Assembly (NCBI GenBank): GCA_903886985.1 | Contig: CAISOI010000794.1 | Location: forward strand, 1 to 11,769 | Origin: an uncultured Chthonomonas sp. | GTDB lineage: Bacteria > Armatimonadota > Chthonomonadetes > Chthonomonadales > CAJBBX01 | Direction of reading: 5' to 3' | DNA length: 11,769 nt | Shown: positions 1-7,653 of the stretch, piece after piece | Numbering within the stretch: the stretch's first letter is position 1 | How the letters are laid out: each line of letters starts with the position of its first letter | Translations under genes and position numbers: made by a program | Notes under the pieces: generated by a model | Databases searched by the model: none | Seen by the model: the letters and a program-made list of their open reading frames with translations, nothing else | What the model was told of the DNA's origin: nothing

Positions 1-372
1 CCCCGTATAGCAAATCGCCTACTACGACGTGCCCGTGATTATGCGGAAGTTAAGGGTGACGGTATTATCACCAAGGATATTGCGGACAAACAAATGATCA
101 TGCTGGAGATCGACGAACTTGGTCTCGATGACTTTGACAGACGATATCTGCGGACCATCATTCAAAAGTATGATGGCGGCCCAGTCGGTATCGAGACGAT
201 GGCGGCAGCATTAGGCGAAGAGCGAGATACCATTGAAGATATGTGTGAGCCCTATCTTCTACAGCTTGGATTTCTCAACCGCACTTCGCGTGGGCGATTA
301 GCAACTCGCGCAGCGCACATCCATCTGAACCTGCCTTACACCAAAAGGGTCGAACAGCCAGGACTGTTCTGA
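1..372 (+). CDS. ruvB: RuvB, Holliday junction branch-migration ATPase (C-terminal part)
   Basis: This is the 3' end of ruvB. The reading frame is open from base 1, so the 5' part lies outside the window. RuvB is the hexameric AAA+ motor that, with RuvA and RuvC, drives branch migration at Holliday junctions in the cytoplasm. About 123 residues are visible. They begin in the small AAA+ lid domain with PRIANRLLRRARDYAEV, which contains the sensor-2 arginine context typical of RuvB. The C-terminal winged-helix DNA-binding domain follows, with hallmark runs LGLDDFDRRYL, YDGGPVGIETMA, EERDTIEDMCEPYL and QLGFLNRTSRGR. The ATP-binding Walker motifs are missing only because of the window edge. The end (LPYTKRVEQPGLF, stop TGA) is of normal RuvB length. 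It converges with the clostripain-like gene, with a hairpin between them. Identification is by direct recognition of the conserved C-terminus. Confidence 0.97.
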   Translation, partial: PRIANRLLRRARDYAEVKGDGIITKDIADKQMIMLEIDELGLDDFDRRYLRTIIQKYDGGPVGIETMAAALGEERDTIEDMCEPYLLQLGFLNRTSRGRLATRAAHIHLNLPYTKRVEQPGLF

Positions 373-378
373 TACAGT
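363..378. repeat. Short inverted repeat over the ruvB stop codon
   Basis: ACTGT and ACAGT form a 5-bp inverted repeat with a 6-base centre, overlapping the last ruvB codons and directly abutting the larger hairpin at 379-411. It may simply extend the 3' structure of the ruvB transcript. It resembles an Escherichia coli LexA box, but the spacing is 6 rather than 8 and it lies at the end of the gene, so I do not call it an operator. Confidence 0.35.
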
Positions 379-411
379 TCGCCCGCCACGAATATCATTC
401 GTGACGGGCGA
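379..411. terminator. Bidirectional hairpin between convergent ruvB and clostripain-like genes
   Basis: Seven pairs (TCGCCCG/CGGGCGA), one C-A mismatch and seven more pairs (CACGAAT/ATTCGTG) close a three-base loop, giving a 33-base near-perfect hairpin. It sits in the 58-bp gap between two converging genes, where a shared terminator is expected. No run of T follows on either strand, so it is not a textbook intrinsic terminator. It may act as a 3'-end stabiliser or work with Rho. The structure is seen directly; the role is inferred from position. Confidence 0.6.
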
Positions 412-430
412 TATACGAAGTCCGTATTTG

Positions 431-2227
431 TTACGGCTGAGCTTGAAGCCACGATCCCCAAGATGTAGCTCGGGAAAGCGCGAGGTTCGTGTAAGTTCCT
501 CGATAATTCAATGCTTGTGGCACATAGATTGCCAGACCGTGCGAATTTCCGTTGATTGTGCCATGTTTCTCCAAAATGGCCGCCGCTTCAATCGCCGCCT
601 GTACACCGGTAGCCGCTGTTTTCAGATCCGCAGCAGATGTGCCGAGCCTGATAATGTTGGCATAATCCCAAAGGTCTTTATTGTCTGGGTAGGCATAACT
701 CTGAGCATTGTTACGCGCATTTGTCATAGCACTGGCACTATCCCCAACATGGGCTTTCAAGGAATTCCCAAAAGTATTTAGCGCATCCGCAACAGCCTGC
801 ATTTTGGATAGATCTATCTCGGACTGCGTCAAATTGTTGCTCGAGCCATACGACTCCAACGTTCTGCTGACTATGAACGCTCCCAGCTGCTGCGGCGTCA
901 TTGAAGGGTTCGCAACCAGGTCGGAAAGGAACGTGTTATATACATAACCTTCACCTGGAGGGCTCTCTTCCGATCCCACAACGAAGCTCGCGGAATTACG
1001 AATCTCATATGCGACCTCTGTCATCTGCATCAGTGAAGCGTCAAAGACAACCAGGTCCACTTTTGGTGTGACGTCCAGAGCTTGCGTCAATTGCCATGTC
1101 TCTATCTCATTCCCAGTGTTATCATCTATGGAAACGGATCGTGGAGTCTGTTTAAGTTTGTTAACTCCCTTGGTATCTCTCCAACCAGCGCCATGGTCCC
1201 AAACCACAAGTGCATAGTGATCCGCGGGATATCGCTGTTGACTCCATGTTATGAAGTTGTGCAGCTGCCTGTAATCTCCCATATCTATGTTGGGTCCCAT
1301 GTCTTGAACTAAAGTCGAATTCACGGTATGAATGTCGTTGTCTTTGGTCACGTAATATCGACGCGTACTCTGCCAATCCGGAGAACCACAGTCAAAACAG
1401 CTTGCCTGTTTCCACTGAACCACAATATTGACATCCGAAGTGGAACCAACTTTCTCCATTTGATTAAAATTAAGTGGCCCGAATTGCTGCAGGTTGTTTG
1501 CACCATTTAGAAATACGATGAAAGTCCATTTGGCTTTCGTGGTCAAGGTCAACGGAATAGAAGCAGATGTTGCAGCACCGTTCCACTTGTTGAGAATTAG
1601 GAAATAACCCGAAGGAGTCGCTTGGATCTGACCGGCAGCAGAGTTATCCTGCGCGGTTAGCATGAGGCTGGGGGTCACATCGAAAATACCGCCACCAGTA
1701 ACACCACCGACCGATGCAAACACGCTTGCGTGACTGCCAGAATCGATTGTTATAAAAGCGCTCGAACCGCTTCCAGTACCAACGTAGTTACCCGCTGTGG
1801 ATGCCGTTCCAGCAGTAACAACCCTTGCAGCGAATGCAACGGGGCTCTTTCCAGTGGGTGTAAACGTTCCTGTTATGCTTCCCCCATCGGTAGAAAACTG
1901 CCCCGCAAATGCCACCGTTCCGGCATCGTTTTGCACAGACATGCTACCGTTTGTATTCAGGGTCCCCTGAGCACCCGCCCCGGCAGGCAATGCGACGCTG
2001 TCGGAAGCGAAAATCGTGAATCGACTATCGCCGCTGACAGTGACAGACACCACGGTTGTGGATCTGCCAGTCACAAACGTATGTCCATTGACCAAAGAGG
2101 GAATAGAAGCTCCTCCACCCCCTCCGCCGCCCCCGCAACCGACAAGTGCGCTGCTCAAACAAACTGCAACGACGGCAAATTTCGAAATGTAGCGGTGATC
2201 CAGAAAATTGGTAAAGACTGATATCAT
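431..2227 (-). CDS. Clostripain-family (peptidase C11) lipoprotein with Cys-to-Ser active site
   Basis: The product has 598 residues. The N-terminus has a hydrophobic stretch ending in a lipobox (LVGC, lipidated Cys31), then eight glycines, so it should be a membrane-anchored lipoprotein outside the cytoplasm. Residues about 45-225 are Thr/Ser/Gly-rich and beta-prone, and no family is recognised there. Residues about 232-595 match the clostripain (C11) fold: KWTFIVFLNGANNL, then YALVVWDHGAGW with the expected catalytic His345, then VDLVVFDASLMQMTEVAYE. In clostripain and PmC11 the latter motif is DAC, with Cys as nucleophile and Asp shaping arginine specificity. Here the Asp (396) is kept but position 398 is Ser, encoded by TCA (bases 1034-1036). 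The protein is therefore either an inactive binding protein or a serine variant. The start at 2227 has AGGGAG 11 bases upstream. It follows the exported hydrolase by 73 bp and may have its own promoter. Fold assignment is firm; catalytic status is open. Confidence 0.88.
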   Translation of the reverse strand: MISVFTNFLDHRYISKFAVVAVCLSSALVGCGGGGGGGGASIPSLVNGHTFVTGRSTTVVSVTVSGDSRFTIFASDSVALPAGAGAQGTLNTNGSMSVQNDAGTVAFAGQFSTDGGSITGTFTPTGKSPVAFAARVVTAGTASTAGNYVGTGSGSSAFITIDSGSHASVFASVGGVTGGGIFDVTPSLMLTAQDNSAAGQIQATPSGYFLILNKWNGAATSASIPLTLTTKAKWTFIVFLNGANNLQQFGPLNFNQMEKVGSTSDVNIVVQWKQASCFDCGSPDWQSTRRYYVTKDNDIHTVNSTLVQDMGPNIDMGDYRQLHNFITWSQQRYPADHYALVVWDHGAGWRDTKGVNKLKQTPRSVSIDDNTGNEIETWQLTQALDVTPKVDLVVFDASLMQMTEVAYEIRNSASFVVGSEESPPGEGYVYNTFLSDLVANPSMTPQQLGAFIVSRTLESYGSSNNLTQSEIDLSKMQAVADALNTFGNSLKAHVGDSASAMTNARNNAQSYAYPDNKDLWDYANIIRLGTSAADLKTAATGVQAAIEAAAILEKHGTINGNSHGLAIYVPQALNYRGTYTNLALSRATSWGSWLQAQP

Positions 2228-2300
2228 TGGGCAATTGACTCCCTAGCTTATTGACGGTCTTGATTGTGCAAACGACACAAATGTAACAATCCAATTGATT

Positions 2301-3197
2301 CTAATTTATAGACTTCACACCCTTGAGGAACAGCGTGAAATAATCTCTCTTTTGCATGATTTCATCATGTTCTATTTCCGTCGTATGAATGAAAATGGCT
2401 TTCCGGGGAGCGAGCAGTTCCTCCGTCAACGCACCATCCATCAGAGTTTGAAATGGAATACCTTTTGATTGGAGCATGGTTATAAGCTGGTAATTCCTCA
2501 CCGCAAGGTGTTCTGTGAATATCGAAAGCAACCGACGCCCATGCCCCTCTGCAATCCAATCGACATATCCTTCCAGACCACCATAGCTTGCGTCGAAGAG
2601 TACGACATCGGTGACATTCTGGCGCAACCCGCCGTGCTTTAATATTGCACTGACAACATTGTAGCCACCACTATGTGCAGTTAGGGTTATGCCGCCAATC
2701 CTGTTTGCGGTTCCAAGTCTGTGTCCTGCCTTTAGAAAGTCAAAAACCTCCTCTACGAGAAGCTTGAACGCGTCAGGCTGCCGTTCCAATCGCCCACCCG
2801 AGGAGTCAGGAGCATCTTTGGGGCCTTCCGGCACGAGCAGAACCGCATTCAATCCCGCCGCATCAAATTGGCGTTTCAGTTCGTAACGATCAAAAACATT
2901 GCTAACGTGGTTGTTCCAACCATGGAAATGCACAACAAAATTTATCTTCTTACCCGGATGAAAATGGGCTGGAATATATATTCCAACAGTACTGTCGCTG
3001 TAATGTTCCGGGGTCGAATAAAACTTACCATCGTAGGTATGGCCGTTTGCTCTACTTTCATCTGGAAATGGCGCATTCTTGAACGAATGCAGTACTGTCC
3101 AACCTGTATTCACACCCTTATCAGACTGTGCCATTGCGTTCACGCCCAACAGATTATTTAGCAACATCACGATCATACCTGCGAGGGATAGTCTCAT
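2301..3197 (-). CDS. Exported alpha/beta-hydrolase-like protein
   Basis: The product has 298 residues from the ATG at 3197. That start overlaps the kinase stop by one base (TAATG) and has GGAGAG seven bases upstream; the frame is open further upstream, but only inside the kinase gene. Residues 1-24 form a Sec-type signal peptide with probable cleavage near NAMA-Q. The rest looks like an alpha/beta-hydrolase. INFVVHFHGWNNH (85-97) supplies the oxyanion-hole HG after a core strand. GGITLTAHSGGYNVV (168-182) is the nucleophile elbow, with Ser176. VVLFDASYGG (198-207) probably gives the acid Asp202, and EHDEI (276-280) the base His277. Which ester, peptide or glycan bond it cuts cannot be read from sequence. 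Translational coupling to the kinase suggests the two are made together, although the kinase is cytoplasmic and this protein is exported. The motif reading is direct; the triad assignment is inferred. Confidence 0.8.
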   Translation of the reverse strand: MRLSLAGMIVMLLNNLLGVNAMAQSDKGVNTGWTVLHSFKNAPFPDESRANGHTYDGKFYSTPEHYSDSTVGIYIPAHFHPGKKINFVVHFHGWNNHVSNVFDRYELKRQFDAAGLNAVLLVPEGPKDAPDSSGGRLERQPDAFKLLVEEVFDFLKAGHRLGTANRIGGITLTAHSGGYNVVSAILKHGGLRQNVTDVVLFDASYGGLEGYVDWIAEGHGRRLLSIFTEHLAVRNYQLITMLQSKGIPFQTLMDGALTEELLAPRKAIFIHTTEIEHDEIMQKRDYFTLFLKGVKSIN

Positions 3198-4186
3198 TAC
3201 ATCTCTCCGCGAATAATCCTGTCGATCGATACACGATCGATAGTGTCCAATCGAGGACCAAGTTTTGCTACAACCTGAGCCGCACACCATGAAGCAATTC
3301 TTCCTGTAATATTTAGCGGAAGATTCTGCGTCAATCCGTAAAGGAGTCCAGCCGCATACATATCGCCGGCACCTGTGGTATCGACTGCTTTAACCGGATA
3401 AGAGGGAATAGTGTAGAGCGTATCTCCCTGCTGAATTAACGAACCCTGATCATCCATGGTTACCACCGCGACATCGCAAAATTTCGATAGCGAGGCAATT
3501 GCTTCCAACGGTGTATTCGTATCCGTAATTGCCATCGCCTCGTCTTTGTTTCCAAATACCACGTCCACATGATCATTTAATATACGCTGGAAGTCCGCTT
3601 TATGTCTGTTGACGCAGAAAGGATCTGACAAACTGAGTGACACCTTAACGCCATTCTCATTCGCAACTTTCATTGCATGGAGAACAGCCTCTTTTTGATT
3701 TTCGGTATCCCACAAATAGCCAGTGACATAGATATATTTACTCGCCTTGATGTCTTCGGCAACAACATCCTCTTTGCGTAGATCGCGAGATAATCCTAAA
3801 AACGTGCAAAGTGTTCTCTGGGCATCTGGAGTGACTAAGACAAGACAGATTCCCGTAACTCCATCCGCAAGTCCCAGATTCGGCTTCACCCCGAGATCGG
3901 CGAGCTTTGCGGCATACATCTTTCCATGCTCATCCGTACCTACGCGGCTGGTGTAGCAGGCAGTTCCGCCGAGTTGGGCAAGACCAATGAGCGTGTTACA
4001 ACCTGATCCGCCGGGCTCCGTATTTACCAAATCTTCATAGACGGCAGCAACCATTGCGCGCTGCTGTTCTTCGTCAATCAACAGCATGCTGCCCTTATCG
4101 ACTCCAAGATGCGCCAGAGTGTGATCATTTACTTCCGCTTGAATATCAAAAAGCGCGTTGCACATACCAAATACATCAAAAGCCAT
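3197..4186 (-). CDS. PfkB-family kinase, adenosine-kinase-like
   Basis: The product is a 329-residue cytoplasmic ribokinase/PfkB-superfamily kinase that transfers phosphate from ATP to a sugar or nucleoside hydroxyl. I chose the ATG at 4186 rather than an in-frame ATG at 4252, because GGAGGA lies nine bases before it and the protein then begins, as the family does, with the first strand FDVFGMCNALFDI. The substrate-side signature is EPGGSGCNT (57-65) followed by LAQLGG and RVGTDEHGKMYA. The nucleotide/anion-hole signature is VDTTGAGDMYAAG (268-280), with catalytic base Asp275. The N-terminal pattern (GNALFDI-like, then LGVDKGSMLLID) resembles proteins annotated as adenosine kinase, but the sugar specificity of PfkB proteins is not safely readable. 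It leads a minus-strand unit with the hydrolase, overlapping it by one base, and is divergent from the phosphoesterase/PQQ gene. Confidence 0.88.
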   Translation of the reverse strand: MAFDVFGMCNALFDIQAEVNDHTLAHLGVDKGSMLLIDEEQQRAMVAAVYEDLVNTEPGGSGCNTLIGLAQLGGTACYTSRVGTDEHGKMYAAKLADLGVKPNLGLADGVTGICLVLVTPDAQRTLCTFLGLSRDLRKEDVVAEDIKASKYIYVTGYLWDTENQKEAVLHAMKVANENGVKVSLSLSDPFCVNRHKADFQRILNDHVDVVFGNKDEAMAITDTNTPLEAIASLSKFCDVAVVTMDDQGSLIQQGDTLYTIPSYPVKAVDTTGAGDMYAAGLLYGLTQNLPLNITGRIASWCAAQVVAKLGPRLDTIDRVSIDRIIRGEM

Positions 4187-4324
4187 TCCGTGTTTTCCTC
4201 CATCGCAAAGAATACCTGACAATGAAATCGGCAGGCATATCGAGAAGGTCATATTCCAAGCGAACGCGAATCTGATCCCATCACAAGTTGTATAAGCGAT
4301 TCACTTCACGGAATAAATACAAAC
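4187..4324. promoter_or_regulatory. Divergent intergenic region between kinase and phosphoesterase genes
   Basis: This 138-bp spacer must hold the promoters for the two divergent units. I see the kinase Shine-Dalgarno GGAGGA (minus strand) and a TATAAG at 4291-4296 that could be a plus-strand -10 box. No convincing -35 box or operator palindrome goes with them. The plus-strand gene has only a weak GGAA ribosome-binding match, 14 bases before its ATG. Confidence 0.35.
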
Positions 4325-6499
4325 ATGTTTTGCGTCAACATTCCAAATTTTGGCAGTTTGCTACTGTCGGTGCTAGCAGTTCTTTCAAGTTCCTTGGTTA
4401 CATCTGTTTGCAAGTCCCAAACTCCGGCACCAACTCCCGATTCCTTTCGGTTCATCCATATTAGTGACACGCATCTGACCTCCCATACAAATATCGAACC
4501 ACTACAAAAGCTCGCCACGGAAATCCAGACCATGAGTCCCACGCCGGCATTTGTCGTCGATACGGGGGACGTAACTGAAGCGGGGAGAACCGAGGAGTAT
4601 GCCCGCTTCCGAGAGGGTGTATCACAAACGGATGTGCCCTTCTATTGCGCACCGGGAAACCACGATGTTCGGTGGTCCCCAACAGGCAAAGAGGGGTTTG
4701 CACAGGCATTTAAGCAGCTCTATCAGAGTTTCGATAGAGGAGGAGTACACTTTGTCATCCTCGACTCCACCATGCTTTTGGAACATTGGGGCCATATAGA
4801 TACCGCGGAGTTGAAGTGGCTGGAAACAGACCTCAAGAAACTGAAGCGGGGTGTTCCGGTCTTGCTTTTTATGCACCATTGGGTTGGACGTGCTCCGAAA
4901 ATAGTGGATAACGAAGAAGAGCTATCTCGATTGATTGCGCCATACAACGTTCGGGCAATATTCGTTGGGCATGGCCATTCCGACATTCAATGGAAATATA
5001 ACAGTATCCCGTGCTTTATGGTGCGTGGTCTCTATCAAGGGTCTTACAGCGTGGTAGATGTGGATAGTGAGAAAATCCACGTTAAGCGCATTCGCAAAGA
5101 GAACCCGACACGAACTCCCATTGAAATTGCTGCCATTCCGCGTATCGCACCTATGGACTATCGACATGTCGAGTTTTTATGGAACGATCCCAATATTCCG
5201 ATGCTTGAGCGCCGTCGCCCACTTGCGGAGTTGCGAATTGGAAAAGCCGGTGCGCATGATGACCGGGTCAAAGCGCAATATTGCATCGACAATGGGACCG
5301 CACTACCAATGGATCGCGATGACCGAGATCATGATTCGGTCAGTTTCCGCACTGAGTTTCTCACGAAGCCCCTCAGTCCAGGTTACCATGAACTAAAGAT
5401 CACACTCACTGATTTTGATGGAGAACCGTATACAAGAGTTGAACCCTTTTGTGTTGAGAGATTAAAAGACACGCCTTTAAACGCTTGGGACAACGCATTC
5501 AAGACAGGCGGTCCTACCCAGTCTTCCCCTATAGCCAAAGACGGACTTGTCTTTGTCACCTGCTTGGACGGTCGTCTCTATGCTATTGACGCAAAGTCGG
5601 GCAAACAGAAATTTGCAACAACCGCAGTTGGCAGCTTCGTAGGTTCACCCATTGTTAATGAGGGTTCTGTTTTCGCAGGCAACACGAACCACTACCTCTA
5701 CTGCTACGATGCTCGGACCGGCAAGGAAAAGTGGAAATACGACTGTGGCACCTCAATCTTTTCAACACCTGCTATTCAAGACGGGATTGTTTGCGTTGGA
5801 GTTGACAAGAAAATCATCGGGCTGGATGCAAAATTGGGCACCTACATTTGGAGCCAGGACGCTGGTTCCTTTTTCCAATCACGCGCAACGGCTTCGCAAG
5901 GAGTCTTTTATCTCGGGGGATGGGACAATACCGTCTACGCTATTGCTGCTTCAGATGGCGCCATCCGCTGGAAAAGCCGAATTGGCAGATCTCACTCCGG
6001 CAAGGGAGCACTTTCGTTTTACTACTCTCCTGCGATTGCTTCACCAATTGTTGGCGAAGGATTGATCTACATCTGCACCAACGATGGCACGCTGCATGCT
6101 TTGAAGGCAGCCAACGGAGAAGACGAATGGACTGCTCGTGCCCCTGCTGGTCGAGATTCTCTTGGATATTCTTCGCCGACACTGGCGGACGGAGTTATCT
6201 ACGTGGGAGGTCTTGGCAAAAACGGGGATTGTTACGCCTTCAATGCCTCAAACGGCAGCCTAATCTGGCAATGCCAAACCAGCTCCGAGAATTACGACTG
6301 CGGACCAACAATTACGGACAATCACTCAATAATCGGTTCCGTTGAGGGCATGGTTACTTGGATCAATCGCAAAACGGGAAAGATTGACTTCCAATACCAC
6401 CTGGAGCCTGGATTTATGTTTACCAATTCTGCAAGTCTTGGCAAGACAACATACTTCACCGGAATGAATAACAGGGTCCAGGCTATCACTATTCCGTGA
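4325..6499 (+). CDS. Exported calcineurin-like phosphoesterase fused to PQQ-type beta-propeller
   Basis: The product has 724 residues. An N-terminal hydrophobic segment (about 10-27) is a Sec signal; the Cys29 context TSVC lacks the small residue needed before a lipobox Cys. The calcineurin-type metallophosphoesterase domain (about 41-265) has the complete metal-binding set: DTH (48-50), DTGD (79-82), GNHD (111-114), MHHW (183-186) and GHGH (215-218). A beta-sandwich-like linker follows (about 275-385, with a GYHELKITLTD strand). Residues about 395-724 form a PQQ-like/WD40-like propeller. I count eight repeats, each near SP-x-x-x-x-G-x-V-Y followed by YAIDAxTGxxxW. The protein probably hydrolyses a phosphoester or phosphoanhydride outside the cytoplasm, with the propeller as binding or scaffold module. 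Actual binding of PQQ is not implied. The gene stands alone on its strand and converges with the PKD protein gene across 36 bp. Confidence 0.9.
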   Translation: MFCVNIPNFGSLLLSVLAVLSSSLVTSVCKSQTPAPTPDSFRFIHISDTHLTSHTNIEPLQKLATEIQTMSPTPAFVVDTGDVTEAGRTEEYARFREGVSQTDVPFYCAPGNHDVRWSPTGKEGFAQAFKQLYQSFDRGGVHFVILDSTMLLEHWGHIDTAELKWLETDLKKLKRGVPVLLFMHHWVGRAPKIVDNEEELSRLIAPYNVRAIFVGHGHSDIQWKYNSIPCFMVRGLYQGSYSVVDVDSEKIHVKRIRKENPTRTPIEIAAIPRIAPMDYRHVEFLWNDPNIPMLERRRPLAELRIGKAGAHDDRVKAQYCIDNGTALPMDRDDRDHDSVSFRTEFLTKPLSPGYHELKITLTDFDGEPYTRVEPFCVERLKDTPLNAWDNAFKTGGPTQSSPIAKDGLVFVTCLDGRLYAIDAKSGKQKFATTAVGSFVGSPIVNEGSVFAGNTNHYLYCYDARTGKEKWKYDCGTSIFSTPAIQDGIVCVGVDKKIIGLDAKLGTYIWSQDAGSFFQSRATASQGVFYLGGWDNTVYAIAASDGAIRWKSRIGRSHSGKGALSFYYSPAIASPIVGEGLIYICTNDGTLHALKAANGEDEWTARAPAGRDSLGYSSPTLADGVIYVGGLGKNGDCYAFNASNGSLIWQCQTSSENYDCGPTITDNHSIIGSVEGMVTWINRKTGKIDFQYHLEPGFMFTNSASLGKTTYFTGMNNRVQAITIP

Positions 6500-6535
6500 T
6501 CTCCTGAACCCTGTTTCAATCTAAACGAACGGTAA

Positions 6536-7585
6536 TTACAATGTTACGTGAACTACCATCTTCTGTGTAGCGGACTTCTTGATTCCATAAACATCCTTCA
6601 CAGTCAACGTGACTTCAAAGTCGCCGCCTTTAGAGAAATGATGTTTGAACTTCTTACCTTCAAGGGTTACCAGATAGTTGGGGTTCAGATTTGCACCAGT
6701 ATCCGCATTGGCAATTCCACGAACTGTCCAGACATACTTAAGCGCAGAGGGACCGCCTTCGGCTGAACTATTCAACGTCAGAATGTCGTTTTTTGCGATT
6801 GTCTGGTCTGTCAGGTCATCCACACGGATCGGTGTCTCATCTTGAGCAATCTGAAGCTGTCCAATGTAAAGGGTCGTTGGTTGATCGGTAAAGATGTTGA
6901 CTTCTTTAAGCTTGCCAGAGCTATTCTTAAGACCGTCGATTGCGGCAACAGGAATAGCAAGAGATCTCCACTCGTCACGGACAAATCTCGAAGTCGACAA
7001 CTCCATATTGAGTTCAAATTTGGCACCGTCATCCATGCCGAGGACGATACGAATGTTCTCTGCAGGGACCGTCTTGATTTCTGATTTGGAGTCCGTGCCT
7101 CTACCACCACCGGAACCACCCAATCCGCCGGCTGCGCCACCGCGTGCCCCGCCACCAGGTTGACTGGAGGAACCGCCGCCTTGACTGCGTCCGCCCGATC
7201 CCGATCCACCAAATGCTCCGCCTTTACCGCCAAATTTGCCACTGCCGCTGGCTGTAGTTTCGGTCTTCTCCGCCAAGGAATAGACTATCTGAAATAGCGC
7301 ATTGGTATCGCCCATCAAGCTCTTGATGTCAACCGGAGTCGCGAGGACAATCCTGATTCCCTGATATCGACCGTATGAGGTTCCTTTTACAGACTTAGAG
7401 CCCGTATAGACAACATCTGAAGACTCCAGTGCAACGCCGCTTCCCCAGGTATCAATCTTCAAAGTCGTCGGGGAAACAGCCTCGCCTGAATAAATTGAGG
7501 TTGCCTGTGCGAACGCCACGCCACCTTGTGCTGCTGATAACACAACGGCACCTGCAAGTGAAACTAAGTATCGATTGACCTTCAC
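6536..7585 (-). CDS. Secreted protein with glycine-rich insert and C-terminal PKD-like domain
   Basis: The product has 349 residues from a GTG start at 7585, which has GGAGGA five bases upstream; the longer reading from 7633 would put extra charged residues before a clean signal peptide. Residues 1-27 are a Sec signal ending AFA-Q. Residues 28-105 and 170-248 read as two halves of one beta-sandwich, like a carbohydrate-binding jelly roll: strands such as ALFQIVYSLAE, then AENIRIVLGMDD and PTTLYIGQLQIA, with WRSLAIPVAAIDG between the last two. A loop of about 50 residues (113-163), almost all Gly/Ser with a few Arg/Lys, splits them. Residues about 255-349 resemble a PKD/Ig-like fold (LKYVWTVRG, then FSKGGDFEVTLTVKDVYG). 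No catalytic motif is visible, so it is probably a binding or surface-structural protein. It lies 68 bp after ymdB on the same strand and may be cotranscribed. Confidence 0.8.
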   Translation of the reverse strand: MKVNRYLVSLAGAVVLSAAQGGVAFAQATSIYSGEAVSPTTLKIDTWGSGVALESSDVVYTGSKSVKGTSYGRYQGIRIVLATPVDIKSLMGDTNALFQIVYSLAEKTETTASGSGKFGGKGGAFGGSGSGGRSQGGGSSSQPGGGARGGAAGGLGGSGGGRGTDSKSEIKTVPAENIRIVLGMDDGAKFELNMELSTSRFVRDEWRSLAIPVAAIDGLKNSSGKLKEVNIFTDQPTTLYIGQLQIAQDETPIRVDDLTDQTIAKNDILTLNSSAEGGPSALKYVWTVRGIANADTGANLNPNYLVTLEGKKFKHHFSKGGDFEVTLTVKDVYGIKKSATQKMVVHVTL

Positions 7586-7653
7586 GATTATCCTCCGTGG
7601 AAAAGACCTCCGCCATTTCTGGCTTCGGCACATACTCTTATTTTGTAAAGCGA

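Noticed and set aside
363..378. LexA-like CTGT...ACAG box at the end of ruvB
   Set aside because: The spacing is 6 instead of 8 and the site spans the ruvB stop codon, not a promoter.
431..2221. Plus-strand open frames within the clostripain-like gene (for example 401-781 and 1730-2221)
   Set aside because: They are shadows of a gene with clear motifs on the minus strand, and their translations show no domain or plausible composition.
3198..3290. 31-residue N-terminal extension of the exported hydrolase
   Set aside because: It lies wholly inside the kinase gene and would bury the signal peptide behind a Cys/Arg-rich stretch; the ATG at 3197 has a good ribosome-binding site.
4187..4252. 22-residue N-terminal extension of the kinase from the ATG at 4252
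   Set aside because: The strong GGAGGA lies before the ATG at 4186, and PfkB proteins start directly with the first strand seen there.
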